From Shimia_B sp038528385 (lineage in GTDB: Bacteria > Pseudomonadota > Alphaproteobacteria > Rhodobacterales > Rhodobacteraceae): DNA of 64,000 nucleotides. The stretch covers positions 51,308 through 115,307 of the forward strand of contig JBCBET010000010.1 of NCBI GenBank assembly GCA_038528385.1, given 5' to 3'. A program made the translations under genes and the position numbers. Under the pieces are notes generated by a model. The model was not told where the DNA came from and made no database searches. It worked only from the letters and a program-made list of their open reading frames with translations. Below, in pieces: positions 55,868 to 63,978 of the stretch. The first letter of the stretch is position 1, and every line of letters begins with the position of its first letter.

Positions 55868-56581
55868 ATGGAACAAATTGCCGAATTCTCGGATACTCGA
55901 CATAGATACTGGTGCATTCATTGCGGCCAGAGCATCACCAATGGGCCAACCAGTCAGGACCACGTCCCATCAAAGTCACTTCTCGACAAACCCTACCCGG
56001 CGGAATTGCCTACGGTCGAGATATGCAGGAAATGCAATAGCTCCTTTTCACTGAACGAGGATTATTTCTCCGCCTTCCTGGGTGCGGCGCTGAGCAGAAC
56101 GACCGACCCAGAAAAACAGGTAACAACTATTTCGACGCGTATTCTAAGCCGAAATCTGAAATTGCGAGAGCGCATTGAAAAGAGCCGCACAGACTACCAA
56201 ACCTTGGGCGGGAAAACCCAGACTATCTGGAAACCGGAGCATGCGCGCATTCACAATGTGATAGTTAAGAACGCAAGAGGCCATGTCTATTTTGAACTCG
56301 GTCAACCAGCGCTCGGCGAGCCTGCATCAGTATCCGTCATTCCGATGAGCGCCCTTTCTGATACTGAGCAGAATGCATTCTTCGATATCAATCATGACTC
56401 CGGCTGGCCAGAAATCGGAAGCCGTTTGATGACACGGCGAATGACGCGGCAAGACCTTGACGGCAGCTGGGTCGTTGTTCAGGACGGCGTCTACCGGTTT
56501 GCAGCGACCGAGGACGATGGTTTTCTCGTCAGAACCCTCATTCGCGATTATCTTGCAGCTGAGGTCATCTGGCGGCACTAG
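55868..56581 (+). CDS. HNH-type zinc-finger nuclease-like protein
   Basis: Encodes 237 residues. Two CXXC pairs (C16, C19 in WCIHCG; C53, C56 in ICRKCN) surround DH (31-32) in SQDHVPSKSLL, the arrangement of zinc-bound HNH nucleases (D-H ... N57). The remaining two thirds have no recognised fold. The gene is AT-richer than the chromosome. It lies 30 bp before the Vsr gene on the same strand and may belong to that operon. Confidence 0.72.
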   Translation: MEQIAEFSDTRHRYWCIHCGQSITNGPTSQDHVPSKSLLDKPYPAELPTVEICRKCNSSFSLNEDYFSAFLGAALSRTTDPEKQVTTISTRILSRNLKLRERIEKSRTDYQTLGGKTQTIWKPEHARIHNVIVKNARGHVYFELGQPALGEPASVSVIPMSALSDTEQNAFFDINHDSGWPEIGSRLMTRRMTRQDLDGSWVVVQDGVYRFAATEDDGFLVRTLIRDYLAAEVIWRH

Positions 56582-56611
56582 CCCTCGATGTAACTAAGCA
56601 CAAACAGACGC

Positions 56612-57043
56612 ATGGATACACGAAGCCCTGAGCAACGACGGCGCATCATGCAGGCCGTCAAGAGCAAGGAAACTGGTCCCGAGCTGGTCGTTCGGCGGCT
56701 CCTACACGCGATGGGCTATCGCTTCCGGCTTCACCGCAAGGATTTACCAGGGCGGCCAGACATCGTCCTCCCTCGCCACAAGAAGGTCATCTTCGTGCAT
56801 GGCTGCTTCTGGCATCACCATGGCTGCCCCAAAGGACAGCTGCCGAAGTCTCGGCTCGACTACTGGGCTCCAAAGCTTAAAGAAAATGTTAAAAGAGATA
56901 GAACAAAGATGGAACAACTTGAGTCTTTTGGCTGGCACGTGCTGATCGTTTGGCAGTGCGAGACGAAGGATGTAGCCAGTCTGACCGTCAGAATACAAGA
57001 TTTTGTGGAAGAATCGCAAAATGCGATCGACATGCAGCGCTGA
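56612..57043 (+). CDS. vsr: Very short patch repair (Vsr) endonuclease
   Basis: Encodes 143 residues, usual for Vsr. Signatures are MQAVKSKETGPE, the catalytic GRPDIVLP (D50) and VIFVHGCFWHHHGC (H64 and zinc-site residues). Vsr nicks T:G mismatches made by deamination of 5-methylcytosine, so it partners the C5-methyltransferase 53 bp downstream. Sequence ends cleanly at TGA. Confidence 0.93.
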   Translation: MDTRSPEQRRRIMQAVKSKETGPELVVRRLLHAMGYRFRLHRKDLPGRPDIVLPRHKKVIFVHGCFWHHHGCPKGQLPKSRLDYWAPKLKENVKRDRTKMEQLESFGWHVLIVWQCETKDVASLTVRIQDFVEESQNAIDMQR

Positions 57044-57096
57044 GCGCGCTAAAGTGATGAGATGAAGCAAAAACTATGGATGAGGGGCGAGCAGCG

Positions 57097-58422
57097 ATGA
57101 GACCAATCGGGATTGACCTTTTTGCGGGAGCAGGCGGGCTGAGCCTCGGGTTTGAGCAGGCTGGGTTCGATGTCGCTGCCGCTGTCGAGATCGATCCGGT
57201 TCACTGCGCCGTTCACAAGTACAACTTCCCCAAGACAGCTGTAATCCCGCACTCGGTGGAAGGGTTGAGCGCCAAGCGCATCCGGCAAGCCGCAGGTATC
57301 GGCGATGCGCCAGTCGATTGTGTGTTTGGCGGAGCGCCATGTCAGGGCTTCTCCCTGATCGGACACCGTGTTCTCGATGATCCCCGGAACAAGCTCGCGC
57401 TCGACTTCGTTCGGATGGTGGCAGAGCTTGAGGCAAGAACCTTCGTCTTCGAGAACGTCAAAGGACTGACAGTAGGAAAGCACAAGACCTTCCTCAAGGA
57501 ACTAGTCGCGGCCTTCGATGCTAGGGGCTACGAAGTGCGCCAGCCGTGGAAGGTTCTCAATGCTGGCAATTACGGCACGCCGCAATTCCGCGAGCGGTTG
57601 ATCCTGTTCGGATGCCGGAAAGGGGAAACTGTGCCGGAATATCCCGCTCCCTTCACCAACCTGGCCGGTCGCAAGAAGACAATCAAAGGTCTCGAAAATG
57701 GACCGACCGCTGTCGATGCGCTCTGCGATCTCCCCGATGCAGACCGCTTCCAGACCCTGCTGGGAAGCGACATGGTACGAACCACGAGCTTTGGTGAGCC
57801 ATCATCCTACGCCGCCGAACTGCGCTGCAAGACGAATGAAGCGTGGCATTACGGTTATGTACGGGACTGGAATCCGGCTTTCCTAACTTCGAGCGCGCGC
57901 ACAGAGCACACAGACATCTCCCGTAGGCGCTTCTCAGAAACTGAGCCAGGCGCCGTCGAGCCAATTAGCCGCTTCTTCAAGCTGCCGTGCGATGGTGTCT
58001 CTAACACCTTGCGAGCAGGAACGGACGGTGCGCGTGGCGCATTCACGAGCCCGCGTCCCATTCATTATCGCTATGATCGCTGCATAACGGTGCGGGAAAT
58101 GGCACGCCTCCACGGCTTTCCAGACTGGTTCCGTTTCAATGTCACCAAATGGCATGGAGCGCGGCAGATCGGTAATGCGGTTCCGCCTCCGCTCGCAAGA
58201 GCCATTGCGGGACAGGTGATGAAGGCGCTCGGTAGCAAACCAAGCAGGCCAAAAGAAACCATAGCGCTCGGCGATGAGGCGCTGTTGTCCTTCGATCTCA
58301 CCGGGGCATCGGCACATTTCGAAGTGAAGGCACCGCCGAGCCGCCGTGATCAGAAGAGCGGCGCCAAGAAGCGTAAACAAATCGACATCGAGCGCGAGCG
58401 CTTGGCAAAACAGGTGGCCTAA
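57097..58422 (+). CDS. DNA C5-cytosine methyltransferase
   Basis: Encodes 441 residues. Motif I is DLFAGAGGLSLG (7-18), motif IV GGAPCQGFS with nucleophile C82, motif VI FENV (118-121), motif VIII near FRERLILFG, motif IX around RLHGFPDWF and motif X GNAVPPPLA. It transfers a methyl group from SAM to cytosine at a site that cannot be read from sequence. ATG 57097 has GAGGGG nine bases before it; ATG 57076 is an alternative adding seven residues. Its stop overlaps the next start (TAATG). Confidence 0.95.
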   Translation: MRPIGIDLFAGAGGLSLGFEQAGFDVAAAVEIDPVHCAVHKYNFPKTAVIPHSVEGLSAKRIRQAAGIGDAPVDCVFGGAPCQGFSLIGHRVLDDPRNKLALDFVRMVAELEARTFVFENVKGLTVGKHKTFLKELVAAFDARGYEVRQPWKVLNAGNYGTPQFRERLILFGCRKGETVPEYPAPFTNLAGRKKTIKGLENGPTAVDALCDLPDADRFQTLLGSDMVRTTSFGEPSSYAAELRCKTNEAWHYGYVRDWNPAFLTSSARTEHTDISRRRFSETEPGAVEPISRFFKLPCDGVSNTLRAGTDGARGAFTSPRPIHYRYDRCITVREMARLHGFPDWFRFNVTKWHGARQIGNAVPPPLARAIAGQVMKALGSKPSRPKETIALGDEALLSFDLTGASAHFEVKAPPSRRDQKSGAKKRKQIDIERERLAKQVA

Positions 58423-59210
58423 TGGTGAAGACGCCCAATCGATATGGCGCGCTGATTGAGAAAATCTTTCTGGACAGATACCAGGACGGAGCAACGGAAG
58501 TCGAATTTGCTCGCACAGACATCGAAGATGCGGCAGAAGAACTTGATGTCAAACTGCCAAAGAACCTTGGCGATGTACTCTATTCCTTCCGGTTTCGCGT
58601 AGCGCTTCCGGAGAGCATCACCACAACACAACCCCCCGGCATGGAGTGGATTATTGAGCTTGCTGGCCGCGCCATCTACAGGTTTCGGCTTGTAAAAATC
58701 AATCGGATTCTTCCTCGCGAAGATTTGGCATTGATAGATATACCCGATGCGACACCTGAATTGATCCGGGCCTATGCGCTGGACGATGAGCAGGCACTTT
58801 TGGCCATCGTTCGGTATAACAGGCTGATAGATACCTTTCTGAGCCTGACGACCTATAGCTTACAGAACCATTTGAGAACGACCGTTAAAGGTGTTGGTCA
58901 AATCGAGATCGATGAGCTCTATATTGGGCTCGACAAGCACGGCTGCCACTACGTCATTCCCGTTCAGGCCAAGGGCGGAACTGATCAGATCGGAATTGTC
59001 CAAACGACCCAAGACGTACGCTTCGTCGAACAAAAATTTCCCGGCATGCGTTGCCGGGCGATTGCGGCACAATTCATGAGTAACAACGTTGTCGCGCTCT
59101 TTGAGCTGTCGTTGCAAGAGGATGAAATTAGAGTTGCGGAGGAAAGGCACTACCGACTTGTTCCTGCCGGAGAGCTCGATCAGAACGCCATCCGTAGCTA
59201 CCGTATCTGA
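58422..59210 (+). CDS. PD-(D/E)XK-like putative restriction endonuclease, first
   Basis: Encodes 262 residues. The strand-loop-strand IEIDELYIGLDKHG ... HYVIPVQAKGG (acidic residues E162/D164/E165 and Q182-A-K184) looks like the PD-(D/E)XK nuclease core, here with Gln at the usual second acidic position. It overlaps the methyltransferase stop by one base, so it is probably the cognate nuclease. No named family is recognised. The N-terminal 130 residues might recognise DNA. Confidence 0.65.
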   Translation: MVKTPNRYGALIEKIFLDRYQDGATEVEFARTDIEDAAEELDVKLPKNLGDVLYSFRFRVALPESITTTQPPGMEWIIELAGRAIYRFRLVKINRILPREDLALIDIPDATPELIRAYALDDEQALLAIVRYNRLIDTFLSLTTYSLQNHLRTTVKGVGQIEIDELYIGLDKHGCHYVIPVQAKGGTDQIGIVQTTQDVRFVEQKFPGMRCRAIAAQFMSNNVVALFELSLQEDEIRVAEERHYRLVPAGELDQNAIRSYRI

Positions 59211-59224
59211 CAAGAAGAAAGCAA

Positions 59225-60145
59225 ATGCCGTCGAAAAAGACGCCAGTTATCGAGCATCTTTACAATGAACATCTCAATGGAAATATTCCTGATGGAGTTG
59301 TTCTTTCTAAACACATAATCGATGCAATCAGTGCCACGGGGTCGGATTTGAGCAAAGCCAATCCCGCTAATTTCCTTAAGGACATTGTTCGCAAGGAGAC
59401 CGCCAACGATAATTGGCCAGATGCTCTTACGCATGCGCGTGTGACGGCCAGACAACGCTACGGCCATAAAAAGGTATTCCAGTTTCGCCCCTTCGCGCCG
59501 GGCCAGACAGAGCCCTTTCCCGACCGGTATCTGCCTGGTCCAACCACTCCAGTTCACATCCTGCAATCTGCCAGCGTACCTTTCGCAGCTCGCCAGCTCG
59601 GACGAAAGGAAGAAAGCTGGTTGATGCAGGTTGTCGCGATGCTGCGGGTCATCGAAACCCAACTCGCCATCTTCTCACCACTATGCACAAGGCTCCGTGA
59701 CGTTACCCATCTGCAGATGTCTATGAAGACGCAGCCTGAGATAGATGCCGTGTATTTGGTCAGCCATGGTAGTACGCGAAACATCTCCAAAGGCGTGGAT
59801 AGATTTTCACTAGTGACTTGCGAAGCAAAGCAATTGGGCGAGCGCATCCTCGAAGATCAAATCCGGGAACAGGTCGCCGAGGCTTTCAAGCAAACCAAGA
59901 AGCTTGCCCAGCCAGACATCAACGCGGTAAAGCCCATGGCTGTTCAGGTTCGAAATGTTCCTGCATCCAGCGGCACTATTCGCGGGATCTATATCGTTGA
60001 GTTCCAGCGGATTGCACGGCAGGTGTTCGAAAAACACTATGCGCCTGACAAATCCGACCCCGAAAGGCTTTACCGGATGCCTTTACGTCCGGTTTCGCAA
60101 GCCGTCCATGCACTCAGCCCAGCCGTTCGCGGAGTGAACATCTAG
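59225..60145 (+). CDS. PD-(D/E)XK-like putative restriction endonuclease, second
   Basis: Encodes 306 residues. PEIDAVYLVSHG (D174) and SLVTCEAKQLGERI (E200, K202) form a good PD-(D/E)XK core. The arrangement echoes that of the preceding protein (D-x-VY ... EAKQ versus D-E-LY ... QAKGG), so the two may be distant paralogues or subunits of one heteromeric nuclease. It starts 14 bp after the first nuclease gene and ends 8 bp from the convergent methyltransferase-like gene. Confidence 0.65.
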   Translation: MPSKKTPVIEHLYNEHLNGNIPDGVVLSKHIIDAISATGSDLSKANPANFLKDIVRKETANDNWPDALTHARVTARQRYGHKKVFQFRPFAPGQTEPFPDRYLPGPTTPVHILQSASVPFAARQLGRKEESWLMQVVAMLRVIETQLAIFSPLCTRLRDVTHLQMSMKTQPEIDAVYLVSHGSTRNISKGVDRFSLVTCEAKQLGERILEDQIREQVAEAFKQTKKLAQPDINAVKPMAVQVRNVPASSGTIRGIYIVEFQRIARQVFEKHYAPDKSDPERLYRMPLRPVSQAVHALSPAVRGVNI

Positions 60146-60153
60146 ACCTTCAT

Positions 60154-61122
60154 CTACGGCTCAAAGGATGCGAAGTTGGGTAGGTATCTGTAAAGTTTGG
60201 CATAGTTGTTGCCATCAGATTCCGGGATGGGGCCGAGTTCCAGATTTTTGTCGCCGTCACGGGGAAGGCTCCGATCCAGATGGCGCATCTCGCGGGGAGT
60301 AAGGAGTGGCACCTTGATCCGCAGAGCGTCGTCACCGTCGCGGAAGAAGGACAGTTCGCGAAATCCGGCACTTTCGAAAAGGGCGTTTTGCCCCTGATCA
60401 ACGAACACGCCAACTATCGTCGTCATCTTCGCGCCATCGGCATATTCGAATGCACCAATCTGCCGAAACTGTAGCCTTTGAGCGGCGCTGCGTCCCGCAT
60501 TGCTTGCGAGAAGCCCGTCTTCGACCTCCTGACGGATGATGCTTCGTGAAGTTTTTGACAGTGTCCACCCGCGCAGGCCGGCCGCCTCCAGTTCACGCGG
60601 CGTTCGCGCATCTCCAAAAAAATCTCGAAACTGCTCAGGCGTGGTAACCTTGATCTGCTCTTCGACGTGCGGTCGCTTGTCATCAAGTTTTTCAGCCTGC
60701 ACTGAGACCGCAAGAACCGTCCCACTCATCGCCCGCGTCGCGATTGTCCTGACATCATCGAGGATCGAAGGGGACAACGGATCGTCGTAGTCGAGCCATA
60801 GGATAGATCGGTGCGTCCAATCCAATCCGGGCAAGACTTCCGCAGCCGTCCCCATGATGAGCTGGATGCCACGATAAGGGTTGTTGAAGGCAAACCGCTC
60901 CGCGTGGGCCTCTTCCTTCTCGATAGAGATAATGTCCTCGATCCCGAGCGCTCTGTGAAAGAGCACGCAATCGGTGAACCAGATCGATCCGAACCCGATG
61001 TAGCGATAGCTCTCCAGCGATCCAAAAACCTTCAGCCTGGAAAACATCTCGCAGAGCATCTTGCGTTCAGCGAATTTGGCCGGGCGTAGAGAATAATCAA
61101 TAATTCGGTAGCTGGCCGTCAT
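60154..61122 (-). CDS. Putative SAM-dependent (O-)methyltransferase
   Basis: Encodes 322 residues. YIGFGSIWFTD (41-51) looks like motif I, ISIEKE (65-70) supplies the acidic residue that would bind SAM ribose, and ILWLDYDDPL (107-116) is motif IV-like. The C-terminal third is of unknown fold. The start overlaps the stop of the GHKL ATPase gene (ATGA, 61119-61122), so the two are made together. The substrate is unknown: DNA, RNA, protein or a small molecule are all possible. Confidence 0.6.
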   Translation of the reverse strand: MTASYRIIDYSLRPAKFAERKMLCEMFSRLKVFGSLESYRYIGFGSIWFTDCVLFHRALGIEDIISIEKEEAHAERFAFNNPYRGIQLIMGTAAEVLPGLDWTHRSILWLDYDDPLSPSILDDVRTIATRAMSGTVLAVSVQAEKLDDKRPHVEEQIKVTTPEQFRDFFGDARTPRELEAAGLRGWTLSKTSRSIIRQEVEDGLLASNAGRSAAQRLQFRQIGAFEYADGAKMTTIVGVFVDQGQNALFESAGFRELSFFRDGDDALRIKVPLLTPREMRHLDRSLPRDGDKNLELGPIPESDGNNYAKLYRYLPNFASFEP

Positions 61123-62459
61123 TCGTCATCGCCGCCCTGTTCATCGAAGATAGTGTCGAACGTCTTCTCGCCGACAGCTTTTGCACTGCCAACACCGAGA
61201 GCGGTCATCAGGCTCTGGATCTTGGTTTCTTCTCTTGAGTATTGAATTTTAACAGTTTTAGGGCCGGGCGCGCGTGGCGTCTTGTTCCATGAAAAGACTT
61301 TCGGACCGCGGAACGTTTCGACATCCTGTGTCTGGGTTTCGCGGTTCAGCGCCGAGAGGAGTGGAGATGCCCGGCTTCCATATTCCTCGATGTCATCATC
61401 AAGCGTATTCAAGAAATTGATCACCGTGCGGGTGTGATCGAGCATCTTGGGATAGGTGACCTGCCACACTGGAGATGACTCATCCAGGCCCGTTTTGGTC
61501 GTGTTCCACGGTAGCTTGCCCGACGAGCGGCAGCTGAAAAAGACTACCCCTCTGAACCTCGCATACTGGTTGTGATACTTCGGTATTCCGTCCTTTTGCT
61601 CCGAGACCGTGTTCCAGCCTGTCGCCTCCGAACGGTCAGCAGACAGGATCACCCTCCCATTGCAGACGATGTACCATCCGGCATCGGAGGGAGAGGAATC
61701 CGATACGCCCGCCACTATTCGCGTATTCACGGGAGTGTCCGTATCCTCGTCCAGCGCGTACTCTTCAAGCGCGGGGCTGAACTGTCCGCCTGAGCGAATG
61801 CGCAGGTCGGTGTTCGTCAGATGCTGCCCCTCGAAGTCAATGCCCAACCCGAAGGCCAGAAACTGGCGTTGATGAGAGCGGATCATTCTTGAAAGCTCAC
61901 GCTGGAAATGTGTCGAGGAAAATTGCCGCGCGACTTCGGGTCTGAGACGCTGAACGAGGATACGGGTGCCGACATCTTCGGCAGGAAATTGTCCAGTCTC
62001 GATCTTCTCGAAGTCGAAAACCCAATGGGTTTCGTCCTTCTCCCACTCATCCACATCAACCTTCATCGACCATCGTTCGTTTCTTGTCGTTGATTGAACC
62101 TCGAAGTATCGCCCGAATTTGAAGAGGGCACGTTTCATTCCTACTCCAAACTGGCCGATTGAATAGTCAGTGGATTTTGCCTTGTTTGGGCGGCCAAAAC
62201 GGAAAGCGTATTCTCGAGCCGTCTCTACGTCGAAGCCACCGCAATTGTCTGTGATCTCAAAATGGTCCTTGTCTATTCGGATCACGACATACAGACCGTG
62301 GAAATTTGGCTCATCTTCCGGGCGCAGCCGTTTTGCGCCGTCAATACAGTTGTCGACGAGATCAAGTACTGCTCGCTCTAATGGAATATCGCGGACCAGC
62401 ATGTCGACGAAAAACGCCTTGGTCGGCATCGCATTGATTTGAGGACTTTTGTCTGCCAT
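61119..62459 (-). CDS. GHKL-fold ATPase (MutL/MORC/Hsp90-like)
   Basis: Encodes 446 residues. The Bergerat ATP site is complete: N-box DLVDNCIDGAKRL (33-45), G1 ITDNCGGF (69-76) and G2 IGQFGVGMKRALFKFG (101-116). At the position of the catalytic Glu in MutL and Hsp90 this protein has D33. A transducer-like domain and a charged C-terminus follow. MutL/MORC-type ATPases are known neighbours of restriction-modification genes. It is coupled to the methyltransferase-like gene. Confidence 0.85.
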   Translation of the reverse strand: MADKSPQINAMPTKAFFVDMLVRDIPLERAVLDLVDNCIDGAKRLRPEDEPNFHGLYVVIRIDKDHFEITDNCGGFDVETAREYAFRFGRPNKAKSTDYSIGQFGVGMKRALFKFGRYFEVQSTTRNERWSMKVDVDEWEKDETHWVFDFEKIETGQFPAEDVGTRILVQRLRPEVARQFSSTHFQRELSRMIRSHQRQFLAFGLGIDFEGQHLTNTDLRIRSGGQFSPALEEYALDEDTDTPVNTRIVAGVSDSSPSDAGWYIVCNGRVILSADRSEATGWNTVSEQKDGIPKYHNQYARFRGVVFFSCRSSGKLPWNTTKTGLDESSPVWQVTYPKMLDHTRTVINFLNTLDDDIEEYGSRASPLLSALNRETQTQDVETFRGPKVFSWNKTPRAPGPKTVKIQYSREETKIQSLMTALGVGSAKAVGEKTFDTIFDEQGGDDE

Positions 62460-62670
62460 CTCGTCTCAATCTGTAAGCTATTTTCAATAGAGCGGACAAT
62501 CTTGGCGCTCCAACGTGGCGTTTGTCTCACCACAGGTCAAGGATCATTCTGAAAGGTCGAAACTTCTGGCGCAAGCAATCGTCGATGTTCCTTCGCCTGT
62601 GGCAGCGCCCTGCGTCTGCCGCAATTACTGAAACGAGCGGCGAGCGACTGCTTCCCGGCCAGGCATACTG
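62460..62670. other. Non-coding gap between XRE regulator and GHKL ATPase
   Basis: A 211-bp gap on the leftward path from the XRE gene to the ATPase gene. No gene is supported. It probably contains the promoter for the ATPase-methyltransferase pair, which would be a natural target of the XRE protein; AATAGAGC-type AT-rich sequence lies about 30 bp before the ATPase start. Confidence 0.4.
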
Positions 62671-62883
62671 TCACTCAGGCAGTGCAAGCAGCTGCGCCGG
62701 CTCAACACCCAAGGCGTCTGCCACTTTTTGCAGTGTCACTATGGTAACGTTCTGCCGTTGCCGCTCCATCGCGCTGACATGGGCGCGATCGACATCCATC
62801 GCCGCCGCCAAAGCCGCTTGCGTCATGCCGCGTTCTTCGCGGTAGTGTTTGAGATTCCTTGCAAAAACCACGCGGATATCCAT
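62671..62883 (-). CDS. XRE-family helix-turn-helix regulator
   Basis: Encodes 70 residues, almost entirely one Cro/C1-type HTH: RNLKHYREERGMTQAALAAA then MDVDRAHVSAMERQRQNVTI. The size is like controller (C) proteins of restriction-modification systems, which time nuclease expression. Its start codon lies inside a palindrome (62871-62888) and a TATAAT-like box stands upstream, so autoregulation is plausible. It could also be a backbone regulator of the island. Confidence 0.88.
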   Translation of the reverse strand: MDIRVVFARNLKHYREERGMTQAALAAAMDVDRAHVSAMERQRQNVTIVTLQKVADALGVEPAQLLALPE

Positions 62884-62888
62884 CCGCG
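62871..62888. promoter_or_regulatory. Palindrome across the XRE start codon
   Basis: Arms CGCGGAT (62871-62877) and ATCCGCG (62882-62888) are perfect complements with a four-base centre and cover the ATG of the XRE gene. On the minus strand a TATAAT box stands about 45 bp upstream (near 62930). Binding here would block translation initiation or early elongation. Operator function is an inference. Confidence 0.5.
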
Positions 62889-63025
62889 AGTAAAGAGCCT
62901 ATCGCGTATTTTGGTGCGACGTATTATAGTACTCATCTGACACGCAGCCTGACCGCGATCCGTCCTTGCATGCGCATCCTAATGTGCTTGCATGGACCAA
63001 AGGGCCCGAGGGGCCAGGGGGAATC

Positions 63026-63298
63026 ATGCCTGCCACCGGCGTCACGCCGATCCTCGACAGCGCGCCGCAAGCCGATAGTCTGACGGACTACGACAGAGCG
63101 CATCTGGCGCTGTACATGCGCTTGCTCGACGCCGAAGCGAGTGGCGCCGCCATGCTGGAAGTCTGCAGCGTACTGTTCGGGATCGATGCAGGCCATGACC
63201 CGGAGCGTGCCCGCAAGATCTATGATAGTCACCTCGCTCGCGCGCATTGGATGACTAAACACGGCTACCGAAGACTTCTTGAAGGCGGCGCCGGCTGA
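63026..63298 (+). CDS. DUF2285-like island protein
   Basis: Encodes 90 residues from ATG 63026, preceded by AGGGGGA; an upstream in-frame start at 62966 is less likely. The core SLTDYDRAHLALYMRLLDAE and the end HLARAHWMTKHGYRRLL match the small DUF2285-type proteins that accompany integrative elements of alphaproteobacteria. The function is unknown. It marks the return from cargo to backbone. Confidence 0.7.
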   Translation: MPATGVTPILDSAPQADSLTDYDRAHLALYMRLLDAEASGAAMLEVCSVLFGIDAGHDPERARKIYDSHLARAHWMTKHGYRRLLEGGAG

Positions 63299-63428
63299 CC
63301 ACGATTGGGCCTTCGCGGATCGGCAGACTCACGCTCAGGTTGCAGCTGTTTGCCGATCACCACGTCGCCTCACTCACAGTCGACGCTATTTTCCAAGCCT
63401 GTTGATAACTCTGACGCGGAGCTTCGCC

Positions 63429-63978
63429 ATGACCAGGAACTGGCGCGACGAAGCGGCCTACGCGCATTTCGAAAGCCTCGACATATCGGGGCTGGCCTGG
63501 GAATGCTTGCGCCGTAATTCGGACTATCGCGCTGACTACCCGCAGATGCGGGACGGACTGAAATCGTCGGCTGCATGGGGGTTACGATTTCCCGGTTGAT
63601 CCGGACATCGAAGCCCCTGATGCACCAGTGTTCTGGACACCATCGATCGCTCCCGCAGCGGTAGGGTTTGTTGCGCCAATTCCCGGGGATGACGTGGTTT
63701 CGACGCGCCTCGATGCGGCTGACGCAACTGTCATCGGAACCGCAGATGGGCTCGTGCTCGTCCGCTTGTCGAGTGGCACCTTACTTGTCCTGGAGCCAAC
63801 GAGCCTGCGCCGACCGGTCGGTATTCTGTTGCCGCTGGGCGAGCATTGGGACGCACGTTTGGAGACTCTCAAGGCGCTGCGCACTCAGCTTTTGACCTCC
63901 AAAAGAGCGCGCTTGCCTTTGACCCCGCAACAACGTCGTCGCATTCTGTCTGACGTCAGCACCAATGGGACAGTTTAG
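63429..63978 (+). pseudogene. DUF6499/DUF2285-type regulator, frameshifted
   Basis: The N-terminal part (TRNWRDEAAYAHFESLDISG, AWECLRRNSDYRADYP) matches DUF6499 regulator-like domains and runs to an early TGA at 63597-63599. The continuation FPVDPDIEAPDAPVFW and the rest up to TAG 63976-63978 lies in another frame. Removing one T from the TTT at 63588-63590 joins the two parts perfectly at RF-PVDPD. This is probably a one-base insertion; sequencing error is possible. The joined protein is about 180 residues, shorter than relatives with a full C-terminal DUF2285 domain. Confidence 0.72.

Noticed and set aside
62522..62845. Plus-strand frame opposite the XRE gene
   Set aside because: It is the antisense of a clear HTH gene and its protein has no recognisable features.
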